Origin: UBA1740 sp045587025
GTDB lineage: Bacteria; Bacillota; Clostridia; Oscillospirales; CAG-272
DNA: 20,404 nt
Direction: 5' to 3'
Assembly (NCBI GenBank): GCA_045587025.1
Contig: JAZNBK010000052.1
Coordinates: forward strand, 1 to 20,404
Of the stretch, positions 1 to 6,165 are shown in pieces. A program made the translations under genes and the position numbers. Position 1 is the first letter of the stretch. Every line of letters begins with the position of its first letter. The notes under the pieces are model-generated. The model searched no databases and was not told where the DNA came from. It saw only the letters and a list, made by a program, of their open reading frames with translations.

Positions 1-82
1 TTGCCAGCTCCTCCTGAGTATATCCCTTCGTCTCGCGCAGATCTCTTATTCTACCTGCGACTTCCTTCAAACTGTAATCCAT
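1..82 (-). CDS. XRE-family HTH regulator, N-terminal fragment cut by window edge
   Basis: Only the first 27 codons are inside the window; the gene runs off the left edge. The peptide begins MDYSLKEVAGRIRDLRETKG and continues YTQEELA, which is the first helix and start of the second helix of a Cro/CI (XRE) helix-turn-helix. The ATG at 82 is preceded by AAAGGAG with 8 bases of spacing, so the start is well supported. It is the first gene after the T-box terminator, about 55 bases downstream, so its transcription should depend on tRNA charging. Many proteins with this N-terminus carry a C-terminal cupin domain, but that part is not visible. The regulator's targets and any co-transcribed genes lie outside the window. 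Confidence 0.8.
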   Translation of the reverse strand, partial: MDYSLKEVAGRIRDLRETKGYTQEELA

Positions 83-136
83 TGCTTTGTCTCCTTTCAT
101 TTTGACAAAATCGGTAGTTACTAATCTGAATAAAAC

Positions 137-417
137 AAAAAACCCGTCTCAAAAGTTAACCCTTGAGACGAGTTATAATAACCCGCGGTACCACTCAAAT
201 TACGGAAAATTCCGTCACTTATCGAGTTCTGACAAACTCTTTGCTTTTACGCAGCAATACGGAAGGAGCTTACTGAACTTTCGTCTTTCTGCCCTTCGAC
301 TCAGAGGTGATAAGTCATTGGAAAGCTCTGCCATTGCCTTGCACCGTCCGGCAACTCTCTTTCGGCATCACAATCCGACCGTCCTCGTCAAAGTCGTTCT
401 TTGTGATATTCAAATTT
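137..417 (-). promoter_or_regulatory. T-box riboswitch leader, predicted Ile-specific
   Basis: Read on the minus strand, the conserved T-box TGAGTGGTACCGCGGG lies at 182-197. It is followed by a terminator hairpin (CGTCTCAA 163-170 with TTGAGACG 145-152, then six U at 137-142). Upstream is a Stem I with closing pairs CGACU/AGUCG, the AGAGAG motif and a GGACGGUGCAA apical loop. The bases just before the conserved ACC on the 3' side of the specifier loop are AUC (309-311), an Ile codon. The T-box UGGU predicts discriminator base A73, which fits tRNA-Ile. Uncharged tRNA-Ile should stabilise the antiterminator and allow transcription of the XRE-type gene downstream. The family assignment is firm. 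The specifier was read by eye and is less certain. Confidence 0.92.
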
Positions 418-423
418 GATAGA

Positions 424-452
424 ATTATACACCCTCTATTTTCATTTGTCAA
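424..452 (-). promoter_or_regulatory. Sigma-A type promoter of the T-box transcript
   Basis: TTGACA (447-452) and TATAAT (424-429) on the minus strand are separated by exactly 17 bases, matching the vegetative consensus. Transcription should begin near 417, at the 5' end of the T-box leader. Confidence 0.88.
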
Positions 453-544
453 GTGGTTTTCCAAATTTTTTTAATTTTTACAAGGTTTTATAAGTTTTAT
501 GGCGGAAATTGACTTTAGACCGAAGGTGAAAAGAGAGCAGAGTA

Positions 545-572
545 CAAAAAGAAAAAGCCGCGTTAGCGGCTT
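545..572 (-). terminator. Rho-independent terminator downstream of tRNA tail remnants
   Basis: AAGCCGC (566-572 as read on the minus strand) pairs with GCGGCTT (555-561) across a 4-base loop. A run of U interrupted by one C follows. It would end transcripts coming from the barstar region. Confidence 0.75.
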
Positions 573-575
573 CTC

Positions 576-650
576 TGGTTGCGGGTGGATTTGTCCTTCC
601 CAAAATATAGTCAAAATTTTGGTGGGGTGCTTACAGGGCTTGAACCTTAA
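576..650 (-). pseudogene. Two tRNA 3'-tail remnants
   Basis: On the minus strand two stretches look like tRNA 3' ends with no matching 5' halves. The first (about 620-648) has GGTTCAAGCCC, a T-loop-like motif, and ends CACCCCACCA. The second (576-597) has GGACAAATCCACCCGCAACCA, closely resembling the tail of the fMet tRNA at 1958-2035 with small deletions, and sits directly before a terminator. No D-arm or anticodon arm can be built. They could be remnants of a tRNA cluster or attachment-site scars left by integration. I infer this from short similarity only. Confidence 0.45.
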
Positions 651-660
651 CGCTTAATAA

Positions 661-987
661 TTATTTAATTTCTTCTCGAGTTCCGTCTTGATGAACTATA
701 GTAACAAAAAATCTATCTGAATATTTATCGTTATAGGCATGTTTAGCTTTCTTGAAAATTCTGACAATGCTATCCCACTCACTTTTATATCTTTTTTGGA
801 CATATTCAAAACCGAAAATTTCTATATATGAAGGATCTCCCAACATATCGGTAAGGCAATCCCATAACGCATCTGTGTTTCCTCCATAATAGTCAGGAAA
901 CTCTAAATCGCGTTTCAGAATTTCATGGATGTCAATATAGTATTTGACTTCTCTAAAATCTACCTTGTATCTGTACGTATCTAACAT
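661..987 (-). CDS. Barstar family ribonuclease inhibitor
   Basis: This 108-residue protein resembles barstar, the tight-binding inhibitor of barnase-type guanyl ribonucleases. The recognisable core is IHEILKRDLEFPDYYGGNTD (19-38) followed by ALWDCLTDML, equivalent to the inhibitory helix and loop of barstar, then a C-terminal beta strand FFVTIV. It starts 9 bases after the stop of a barnase-like reading frame, and GAGGTGG before its ATG overlaps that stop. The pair is therefore arranged as a toxin-immunity operon. The inhibitor is intact while the toxin frame is broken, so today it may act as orphan immunity against RNases from competitors or relatives. The family call is strong; the present role is inferred. 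Confidence 0.88.
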   Translation of the reverse strand: MLDTYRYKVDFREVKYYIDIHEILKRDLEFPDYYGGNTDALWDCLTDMLGDPSYIEIFGFEYVQKRYKSEWDSIVRIFKKAKHAYNDKYSDRFFVTIVHQDGTREEIK

Positions 988-996
988 AAATCCACC

Positions 997-1216
997 TCAC
1001 TTTACTAATTCATAAAAGGTTTGCGTATGATCATAACTTACAAATATCAAGCCGTCGTTAGAGTATAGAATTCTTTTGCTGTTTCTGTACCCATCAATAA
1101 AATCAAAATCGGCTTCACGCCAAATTCTGCCTTGTCTTTCGTGGGACCGTTGAAAAAGATGCTTTGTACGTAAGTAGGGCTAATTTTACTTGATAATATG
1201 GCTTTAAGTTTGGCAT
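997..1216 (-). pseudogene. Frameshifted barnase-like ribonuclease remnant
   Basis: From 1131 to 997 one frame encodes GRIWREADFDFIDGYRNSKR and then ILYSNDGLIFVSYDHTQTFYELVK with a stop. This matches the C-terminal half of barnase. The four catalytic positions of that family are all present: Glu in READ, Arg in GYRN, Arg in KRIL, and His in YDHTQTF. Upstream, this frame has no convincing start or conserved sequence. The ATG at 1216 with AAAGGAG in front opens a different frame that stops after 33 codons. A third frame contains SIFFNGP, weakly like barnase IFSN, which suggests at least one indel. A short programmed or C-terminal toxin domain cannot be excluded. The barstar gene follows immediately. 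Confidence 0.75.
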
Positions 1217-1245
1217 TTTCGCTCTCCTTTCGTGTGGTAACACAC

Positions 1246-1273
1246 ATTATACCGAAAGAAAGCGGAAAGTCCA
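1246..1273 (-). promoter_or_regulatory. Probable promoter of the barnase-like/barstar unit
   Basis: On the minus strand TATAAT (1246-1251) lies 16 bases after TGGACT (1268-1273), a 4 of 6 match to the -35 consensus. It is placed about 30 bases before the ATG at 1216. Confidence 0.55.
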
Positions 1274-1289
1274 GGGGTTTTGGGGAAAA

Positions 1290-1658
1290 TTATTTATTGT
1301 TTTTTGATTTCAAATTTTCCTTAGACGTGGTAATAGATTTTACAAGCAAAAATCTTATCGTCGAACATTTACGATCGAGTGTTTTATATCTCTGCTCATC
1401 AATATACTCACTTTTCCATAGCATTTCGAGCCACTTGCTTGTTTCGTTGGTTTCTTTAAGTGATATTTCAAGCTTTGCAATAAAGTCGGCGCGACCGTGA
1501 GCGTATTTGCTTTCGGCAATGTTGGCACAAATACTCGTTGCGCTTCTGCCTATTTGATTGGATATGACGTTTTCGCGTTTTGCTCGTAACTCTTTTGTCA
1601 GTTGCAAAATATCAACGGATAATTCCATTGAAAGATTACCGAGCTTATCCTCTCTCAC
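1290..1658 (-). CDS. Four-helix-bundle protein of the S23/bvIVS family
   Basis: This 122-residue, mostly helical protein carries NQIGRSATSICANIAES (about 34-50), the signature of the small four-helix-bundle family first seen encoded in 23S rRNA intervening sequences. Most copies in bacterial genomes are stand-alone genes of unknown function. The later helices (FIAKLEISLKETNETSKWLE and following) are typical, and the C-terminus is Lys/Asn rich. The GTG at 1658 is favoured because GGCGGTGG lies 5 bases upstream and a good promoter precedes it. It stands alone between the barnase promoter and the micro-hairpin array. These genes are often found in accessory regions, which fits the remnants around it. 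Confidence 0.85.
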   Translation of the reverse strand: MREDKLGNLSMELSVDILQLTKELRAKRENVISNQIGRSATSICANIAESKYAHGRADFIAKLEISLKETNETSKWLEMLWKSEYIDEQRYKTLDRKCSTIRFLLVKSITTSKENLKSKNNK

Positions 1659-1682
1659 GATACCACCGCCTTCCTTGAAATA

Positions 1683-1711
1683 ATTATATCATACTTTCGA
1701 CTGAAAATCAA
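1683..1711 (-). promoter_or_regulatory. Promoter of the four-helix-bundle gene
   Basis: On the minus strand TTGATT (1706-1711) and TATAAT (1683-1688) are spaced by 17 bases, shortly before the GTG start at 1658. Confidence 0.75.
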
Positions 1712-1720
1712 CTTTATTTC

Positions 1721-1926
1721 AGCGCACAAAGCGAACGGCTCAATTCCGTTTGTGCGAAGCACAACATCGTTGGGCGCAAGCCCACATCATTTGCCGAAAG
1801 CAACTTCATTTGAGGCAACGCCTCAACATCATTCATTTGTGCCGCGAGCGGCAATGATGTTCTCGCTTCGCTCGAAATGATGTTGCGTGTGTCACGCAAA
1901 TGATGTTGTGCCTAACGGCACAAATG
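1721..1926. repeat. Array of micro-hairpins with ATCATTT/AAATGAT linkers
   Basis: This non-coding stretch consists of successive short palindromes, among them TGGGCGCAAGCCCA, GAGGCAACGCCTC, TGCCGCGAGCGGCA, CGCTTCGCTCG, GCGTGTGTCACGC and TGTGCCTAACGGCACA. They are separated by short linkers reading ACATCATTTG in the left half and AAATGATGTTG in the right half, so the whole block is also roughly an inverted repeat. A longer imperfect hairpin (CGCACAAA with TTTGTGCG) opens the array near 1723-1755. It lies between the four-helix-bundle promoter and the fMet tRNA terminator. No protein is supported here. Confidence 0.7.
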
Positions 1927-1957
1927 AAAAAATCCAACTCGAAAGAGTTGGATTTTT
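1927..1957 (-). terminator. Terminator of the tRNA transcript
   Basis: AATCCAACTC and GAGTTGGATT form a 10-bp stem around a 4-base loop, flanked by A and T runs on both sides, so it can work in either direction. It begins directly after the CCA of tRNA-fMet. Confidence 0.88.
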
Positions 1958-2035
<78 letters not shown>

Positions 2036-2114
2036 ATATTAACGACACGGACTTCGGATTTGCACCGAATTCAGTCTGGAACAATCAAACTGATGTGACT
2101 TGCTCCGTGATACA

Positions 2115-2204
2115 TGGTGCCGGAAGCCGGGGTCGAACCGGTACGAGATGATAAATCTCACGGGATTTTAAGTCCCGGGCGTCTGCCAATTCCGCCATTC
2201 CGGC
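2115..2204 (-). tRNA. tRNA-Leu (TAA)
   Basis: This is a class II tRNA of 90 bases with CCA encoded. The acceptor is GCCGGAA paired with TTCCGGC, the anticodon loop is CTTAAAA (anticodon TAA), there is a long variable arm (about TGAGATTTATCATCTCG), and the T-loop is GGTTCGACCCC-like. It is the first gene of the tRNA pair behind the promoter at 2241-2269. About 80 bases separate it from tRNA-fMet; that spacer holds only a small hairpin, TTCGG/CCGAA near 2052-2068. Confidence 0.95.
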
Positions 2205-2240
2205 TTAATTAACATCGAGCTTCGCTCACGTTACCCTAAT

Positions 2241-2269
2241 ATTATATCACCTATTTTTCCATTTGTCAA
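2241..2269 (-). promoter_or_regulatory. Strong promoter of the tRNA-Leu/tRNA-fMet transcript
   Basis: TTGACA (2264-2269) and TATAAT (2241-2246) on the minus strand are both perfect consensus hexamers spaced by 17 bases, about 37 bases before the tRNA-Leu 5' end. Confidence 0.9.
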
Positions 2270-2372
2270 TACCTTTTGATTTTATTTTTGGTTTTTGTCA
2301 AATGTATTTTCCGATATAATAAAGTTTATGCTAACGCGCGGCATTTTATACATGACGTTGGTTTTTTTACGT

Positions 2373-3131
2373 CTAATTGCGCTTTATCGGCTTCTTTTGT
2401 ATCTGCGAATAATTTCTGGGATATTCTTTTGGCGTATGCCTATACTTTTCAATTACGGCGGATACTCGCTCGTAAATCACGTCTGCTTTATCCACAAGGA
2501 CGAAATCCTCTACCTCTCGTATCTCTCCGCCTAAAACTGAAATGGCATCCTTCGTTCTGTCGAGCTCCTCGTTTCCGTTTTTGCCCTTCATAACGATAAA
2601 TTTTCCGTTTGGCTTTACAAAAGGAATACAAAGCTCGCTTAAAACAGATAGGTCGGCGACCGCTCTCGCCGTAGCAAAATCGAATTTTTCACGCAAGCAG
2701 TTATCTGCGCCCACCTTCGAAATTTCCTCCGCTCTTGCGCATATCGCATTTATACCGAGTGAGAGCTCTTTTGATACCATATCAACGTAATTGACCTTTT
2801 TCGCCGTAGAATCCAAGGCGGTTATCTTCAAATCAGGGCGGCATATTGCTAACGGAACGGAGGGGAAGCCCGCGCCGCAGCCGACGTCGATTACGGTAGC
2901 GTTCTCTTCAAAAAGAGAAGCTTTTGCGACGCTGTCAGCATAGTGGAGCAATATTATCTTGTCGAGCTCCTTTATTGCCGTGAGATTGTATTTTTCATTT
3001 TCGCATAGCATAATCTCGGTTAAAACCGCAAATTTTTTTGCTATCTCGTCGTTTAATAGCGAATCGATTTTATTTATCTCAAAGATTTTAAAAAGCTCTT
3101 GCTTAAAATATTCTGTTTCAAACGTTCTCAT
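2373..3131 (-). CDS. rsmG: 16S rRNA (guanine(527)-N7)-methyltransferase RsmG
   Basis: This 252-residue cytosolic enzyme uses S-adenosylmethionine to methylate N7 of G527 in 16S rRNA. The SAM-binding motif I is VIDVGCGAGFP (80-90). ENEKYNLTAI before it and the C-terminal TPKEYPRNYSQIQKKPI are typical of RsmG/GidB. The start was set at ATG 3131, which follows AAAGGAAG by 5 bases. An in-frame ATG at 3164 overlaps the -10 box and would not be transcribed. The length fits the family. The gene stands alone on the minus strand, divergent from pgk. The usual gidA/mnmE neighbours are absent. No clear terminator is visible downstream, and the 2276-2372 interval shows nothing else I can support. Confidence 0.95.
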   Translation of the reverse strand: MRTFETEYFKQELFKIFEINKIDSLLNDEIAKKFAVLTEIMLCENEKYNLTAIKELDKIILLHYADSVAKASLFEENATVIDVGCGAGFPSVPLAICRPDLKITALDSTAKKVNYVDMVSKELSLGINAICARAEEISKVGADNCLREKFDFATARAVADLSVLSELCIPFVKPNGKFIVMKGKNGNEELDRTKDAISVLGGEIREVEDFVLVDKADVIYERVSAVIEKYRHTPKEYPRNYSQIQKKPIKRN

Positions 3132-3163
3132 AATTTCTTCCTTTACAAGCCCTGAGTAACACA

Positions 3164-3192
3164 ATTATACCTCAAAAGAACGAAAAAAGCAA
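3164..3192 (-). promoter_or_regulatory. Promoter of rsmG
   Basis: TTGCTT (3187-3192) and TATAAT (3164-3169) on the minus strand have a 17-base spacer, about 33 bases before the rsmG ATG. Confidence 0.7.
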
Positions 3193-3259
3193 TAAGATAA
3201 GGCGGATTGTTTCAAAAAAACAAAAAATGAAATTAAATTGATAAATTTCTAACTGGGTA

Positions 3260-3288
3260 TTGACTAAAATATAATATTATGGTATACT
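3260..3288 (+). promoter_or_regulatory. Promoter of the pgk operon
   Basis: TTGACT (3260-3265) and TATACT (3283-3288) are separated by 17 bases. The pgk ribosome binding site AAGGAG follows at about 3313. Confidence 0.8.
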
Positions 3289-3326
3289 AATTTGAGCTAA
3301 ATTTTATTTTTTAAGGAGTACCTCCC

Positions 3327-4631
3327 ATGTATAACAAGAAAACAATTGAAGATATTGATGTCTCTGGCAAAAGAGTTTTGGCGCGTTGCGACTTTAACGT
3401 TCCGCTGAAGGACGGCGTAATTACAAGCGATAAGAGAATCGTTGAAGCGCTTCCTACTATCAAGTATTTAATTTCCGCGGGCGCAAAGGTTATTTTGTGC
3501 TCCCATATGGGCAAGCCCCACAATATATTCACCGAGGGCTTCGGCTTAACCAAAAAGGAAAAGAAAGCTATCGAAAAGCTCCCCGAAGCAGAGCAGGCGC
3601 AGGCAAAAGCCGACGCGCTCAAGAAAGCAGAAAAGGACAGAACCAAATATTCCTTGAAGCCCGTTGCTGATAAATTGAACGAGCTTGGCGTAAAGACCGT
3701 GTTCGCTTCTGATATCGTAGGCGAGGACGCAAAGGCGAAGATCGCCGCTATGAAGGACGGAGACGTCGTTTTGTTTGAAAACGTACGCTTTGACGCAAGA
3801 GAAGAGAAGAACGCTCCCGACTTTGCAAAAGAGCTTGCATCTCTTGCCGACGTATACGTAAACGATGCGTTCGGTACCGCTCACAGAGCGCACGCAACTA
3901 CGGCGGGCGTTGCAGATTATCTACCTGCAGTTTGCGGTTACCTTATTCAGAAGGAAATCGGCATTATGGGTAAGGCGCTCGCAGATCCCGCTCGTCCCTT
4001 CGTCGCTATTCTCGGCGGCGCAAAGGTCGCTGATAAGCTTAACGTAATCGACAACCTTCTCACAAAGGTTGATACCTTGATAATAGGCGGCGGTATGGCG
4101 TATACCTTCCTCGCTGCTAAGGGCTATAGCATCGGTACGTCTCTCTTCGATTCAGAGAAGATAGATTACTGCAAAAATATGATGAAAAAGGCGGAAGAAA
4201 ACGGAGTTAATCTTCTTCTTCCCATTGATACAGTTATTACGAAGGATTTCCCCGATCCTATCGACAATGCTGAAATAGAAACAGAGATAGTTGCTTCCTC
4301 TGCTATTCCCGAAACCAAAATGGGATTGGATATCGGTCCTAAGACGCGCGAGCTTTTTGCAGATGCAGCAAAGAGCGCCGCTACGGTCGTCTGGAACGGA
4401 CCTATGGGCGTATTTGGGAACCCCGTTCTCGCTAAGGGAACTATCGCAGTTGCGCAGGCATTGGCAGATTCCTCCGCTATCACCATTGTAGGCGGCGGTG
4501 ACTCCGCTGCGGCTTGTGAGCAGCTTGGCTTTGCGGATAAGATTACGCATATCTCCACAGGCGGCGGAGCTTCTCTCGAGTTCCTTGAGGGTAAGGAGCT
4601 TCCCGGCGTAGCTTGTCTTTTGGATAAATAA
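3327..4631 (+). CDS. pgk: Phosphoglycerate kinase
   Basis: This glycolytic enzyme transfers phosphate between 1,3-bisphosphoglycerate and ADP in the cytosol. Family landmarks are RVLARCDFNVPL (17-28), the substrate-binding SHMGKP (59-64), VLFENVRF (148-155), ILGGAKVADKL (228-238), IIGGGMA (252-258), WNGPMGVFG (356-364) and the C-terminal STGGGASLEFLEG. The protein has 434 residues against the usual 390-400. The excess is a Lys/Glu/Ala-rich insert at about 65-106, between the SHMGKP loop and KYSLKPVA. AAGGAG precedes the ATG by 8 bases. tpiA follows after 17 bases, and two capsule-regulator-type genes appear to share the transcript. Confidence 0.97.
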   Translation: MYNKKTIEDIDVSGKRVLARCDFNVPLKDGVITSDKRIVEALPTIKYLISAGAKVILCSHMGKPHNIFTEGFGLTKKEKKAIEKLPEAEQAQAKADALKKAEKDRTKYSLKPVADKLNELGVKTVFASDIVGEDAKAKIAAMKDGDVVLFENVRFDAREEKNAPDFAKELASLADVYVNDAFGTAHRAHATTAGVADYLPAVCGYLIQKEIGIMGKALADPARPFVAILGGAKVADKLNVIDNLLTKVDTLIIGGGMAYTFLAAKGYSIGTSLFDSEKIDYCKNMMKKAEENGVNLLLPIDTVITKDFPDPIDNAEIETEIVASSAIPETKMGLDIGPKTRELFADAAKSAATVVWNGPMGVFGNPVLAKGTIAVAQALADSSAITIVGGGDSAAACEQLGFADKITHISTGGGASLEFLEGKELPGVACLLDK

Positions 4632-4648
4632 TTTTTAGAGGTGTAACT

Positions 4649-5404
4649 ATGAGAAGAACCGTAATTGCAGGAAACTGGAAAATGAATATGACTCCCTCAC
4701 AGACAAAGAGCTTTATTGCAGAGCTTGCGCCTATGGTGAAGGGAAAGGATAAATGCGACATCGTCCTCTGCGTTCCCTTCGTAGATATCGCTACTGCGGT
4801 AGAAGCGGCGAACGGCACGAACATCAAAATCGGAACGCAGAACGTTCACTTCAAGCCGAACGGCGCGTATACGGGTGAAATTTCTGCCGAAATGCTCAAA
4901 GAGACGGGCGTTGAGTACGTTATAGTAGGACACAGCGAGCGCCGTCAGTATTTCGCAGAGACAGACGAGACCGTGAACCTCAGAACGAAGGCGGCTCTTG
5001 CAGCCGGCTTGAAGGTTATTCTTTGCTTGGGCGAGCTTCTTGAAGCGAGACAGGCGGGAATTACCGAGGAAATCGTTTCAATGCAGACGAAGCTTGACTT
5101 CGCGGGCATTCCCGAGGAGGACCTCAAAAATATAATTATCGCATACGAGCCGGTATGGGCTATCGGAACGGGGCTCACGGCTACTCCCGAGCAGGCAGAC
5201 GAGGCGTGCGGTATTATCAGAAACGTAATTGCAGGTCTTTACAGTGAAAAGGCGGCGAAGGAAATTATAATTCAATACGGCGGCTCCATGAACGACGCTA
5301 ACGCAAAGGATCTTCTCGCAAAGGAAAACGTTGACGGAGGACTTATCGGCGGCGCATCGCTTAAGACGGATAAGTTTACTGCAATAGTAGATGCCGCTAA
5401 CTGA
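4649..5404 (+). CDS. tpiA: Triosephosphate isomerase
   Basis: This cytosolic enzyme interconverts dihydroxyacetone phosphate and glyceraldehyde 3-phosphate. All catalytic elements are visible in the 251-residue protein: Lys11 in NWKMN, His95 in VGHSERR, Glu167 in AYEPVWAIGTG (with the flexible loop 6), and the phosphate-binding YGGSM (210-214) and GLIGGASL (231-238). Length matches the family. AGAGGTG serves as ribosome binding site. It lies 17 bases after pgk and is clearly co-transcribed with it. No terminator is visible in the 44 bases before the next gene, so the envelope-related pair downstream probably belongs to the same unit. Confidence 0.98.
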   Translation: MRRTVIAGNWKMNMTPSQTKSFIAELAPMVKGKDKCDIVLCVPFVDIATAVEAANGTNIKIGTQNVHFKPNGAYTGEISAEMLKETGVEYVIVGHSERRQYFAETDETVNLRTKAALAAGLKVILCLGELLEARQAGITEEIVSMQTKLDFAGIPEEDLKNIIIAYEPVWAIGTGLTATPEQADEACGIIRNVIAGLYSEKAAKEIIIQYGGSMNDANAKDLLAKENVDGGLIGGASLKTDKFTAIVDAAN

Positions 5405-5448
5405 CCTTTGATTTAAATAGTCTATATAAATTTAAAAGGAGAGAAAAT

Positions 5449-6165
5449 ATGGAAGAAAAAAACAGCTCTGTCTTTGAGAGAAATATTGACTTTTTCAGTG
5501 TGCTTAGAAAATCTTGGATTTTTATTATTCTTGTTGCTTTAATATTTTCTTTAGCTTCCGCGCTTTATACATCATTTTTTGTTAGCAAGACCTATTCTTC
5601 TACGGTTAAGTTTTACGTTGTTACAGATCGCTCTACCGCGCATTATTTGAATACAGAGCTCGATGCGGCTAAGACACTTATTGACTCATATTCAGTTGTT
5701 ATCAAAAATAGCGATAGCTTTTTAAGGACTGTAGCTGAAGAATCCGGCATCGATTATAGGCCTCAAAAGATTCGTTCTATGATAAGCGTTTCATCTATGG
5801 GAGGCGAGGCATTCTACGTTAAGGTTACCGATCACGATCCAATGATTGCGTACGAGATTGCCAGAACGATAGAAGAAATAGGACCGAACGAGATTATTAA
5901 ATTCGTTGAAGCGGGTAACGTAAAGGTGTTAAATTCAGCTACCGTTCCGCTATCACCCGAATCTCCCAGCTTGGTAAAAAACGTAATATTTGCCGCTTTT
6001 ATTGGAGCAGTATTGGTATTTGGCGCGTTCCTTTTAAGAGCAATGTTTGATACTCGTATACATTTTGAGGAAGACCTACAGAAATTTGGGCTTCCTATAC
6101 TTGGTTGTGTTCCCACAATTGATATGGGTGCACCCCTGAAAAAGACGAAAAGGAGAAATAAATAA
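5449..6165 (+). CDS. CpsC/YveK-like Wzz-domain tyrosine kinase modulator
   Basis: The 238-residue membrane protein has a transmembrane segment at about 23-45, an extracytoplasmic Wzz-type region (46-175) ending in the proline-rich VPLSPESPS, and a second transmembrane segment at about 178-198. A cytoplasmic tail (199-238) contains LPILGCVPTI, typical of the part that activates the partner kinase. In Gram-positive bacteria such proteins (CpsC, CapA, YveK) control polysaccharide chain length with a CpsD-type kinase. AAAGGAGAG precedes the ATG. Its stop overlaps the next start (TAATG), so the two are translationally coupled. No glycosyltransferase or polymerase genes are nearby, which is unusual for this family. 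The family assignment is solid; the cargo is unknown. Confidence 0.88.
   Translation: MEEKNSSVFERNIDFFSVLRKSWIFIILVALIFSLASALYTSFFVSKTYSSTVKFYVVTDRSTAHYLNTELDAAKTLIDSYSVVIKNSDSFLRTVAEESGIDYRPQKIRSMISVSSMGGEAFYVKVTDHDPMIAYEIARTIEEIGPNEIIKFVEAGNVKVLNSATVPLSPESPSLVKNVIFAAFIGAVLVFGAFLLRAMFDTRIHFEEDLQKFGLPILGCVPTIDMGAPLKKTKRRNK

Noticed and set aside
87..419. Plus-strand open frame of 110 codons over the T-box
   Set aside because: It is antisense to a clearly conserved T-box leader, has no ribosome binding site and resembles no protein family I know.
1714..1899. Minus-strand open frame in the hairpin array
   Set aside because: The sequence is a palindromic repeat array and the peptide has no protein-like features.
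1721..1926. Possible CRISPR array
   Set aside because: The units have no constant repeat with unique spacers of equal length; stems vary and linkers are short. No cas genes are present.
2295..2534. Plus-strand hydrophobic open frame overlapping the 3' end of rsmG
   Set aside because: A TATAAT-like box lies nearby with only a poor -35 match, but the frame is antisense to conserved rsmG codons and has no ribosome binding site.
3546..3893. Minus-strand open frames inside pgk
   Set aside because: They are antisense to a conserved glycolytic gene and contain low-complexity runs produced by its codon use.
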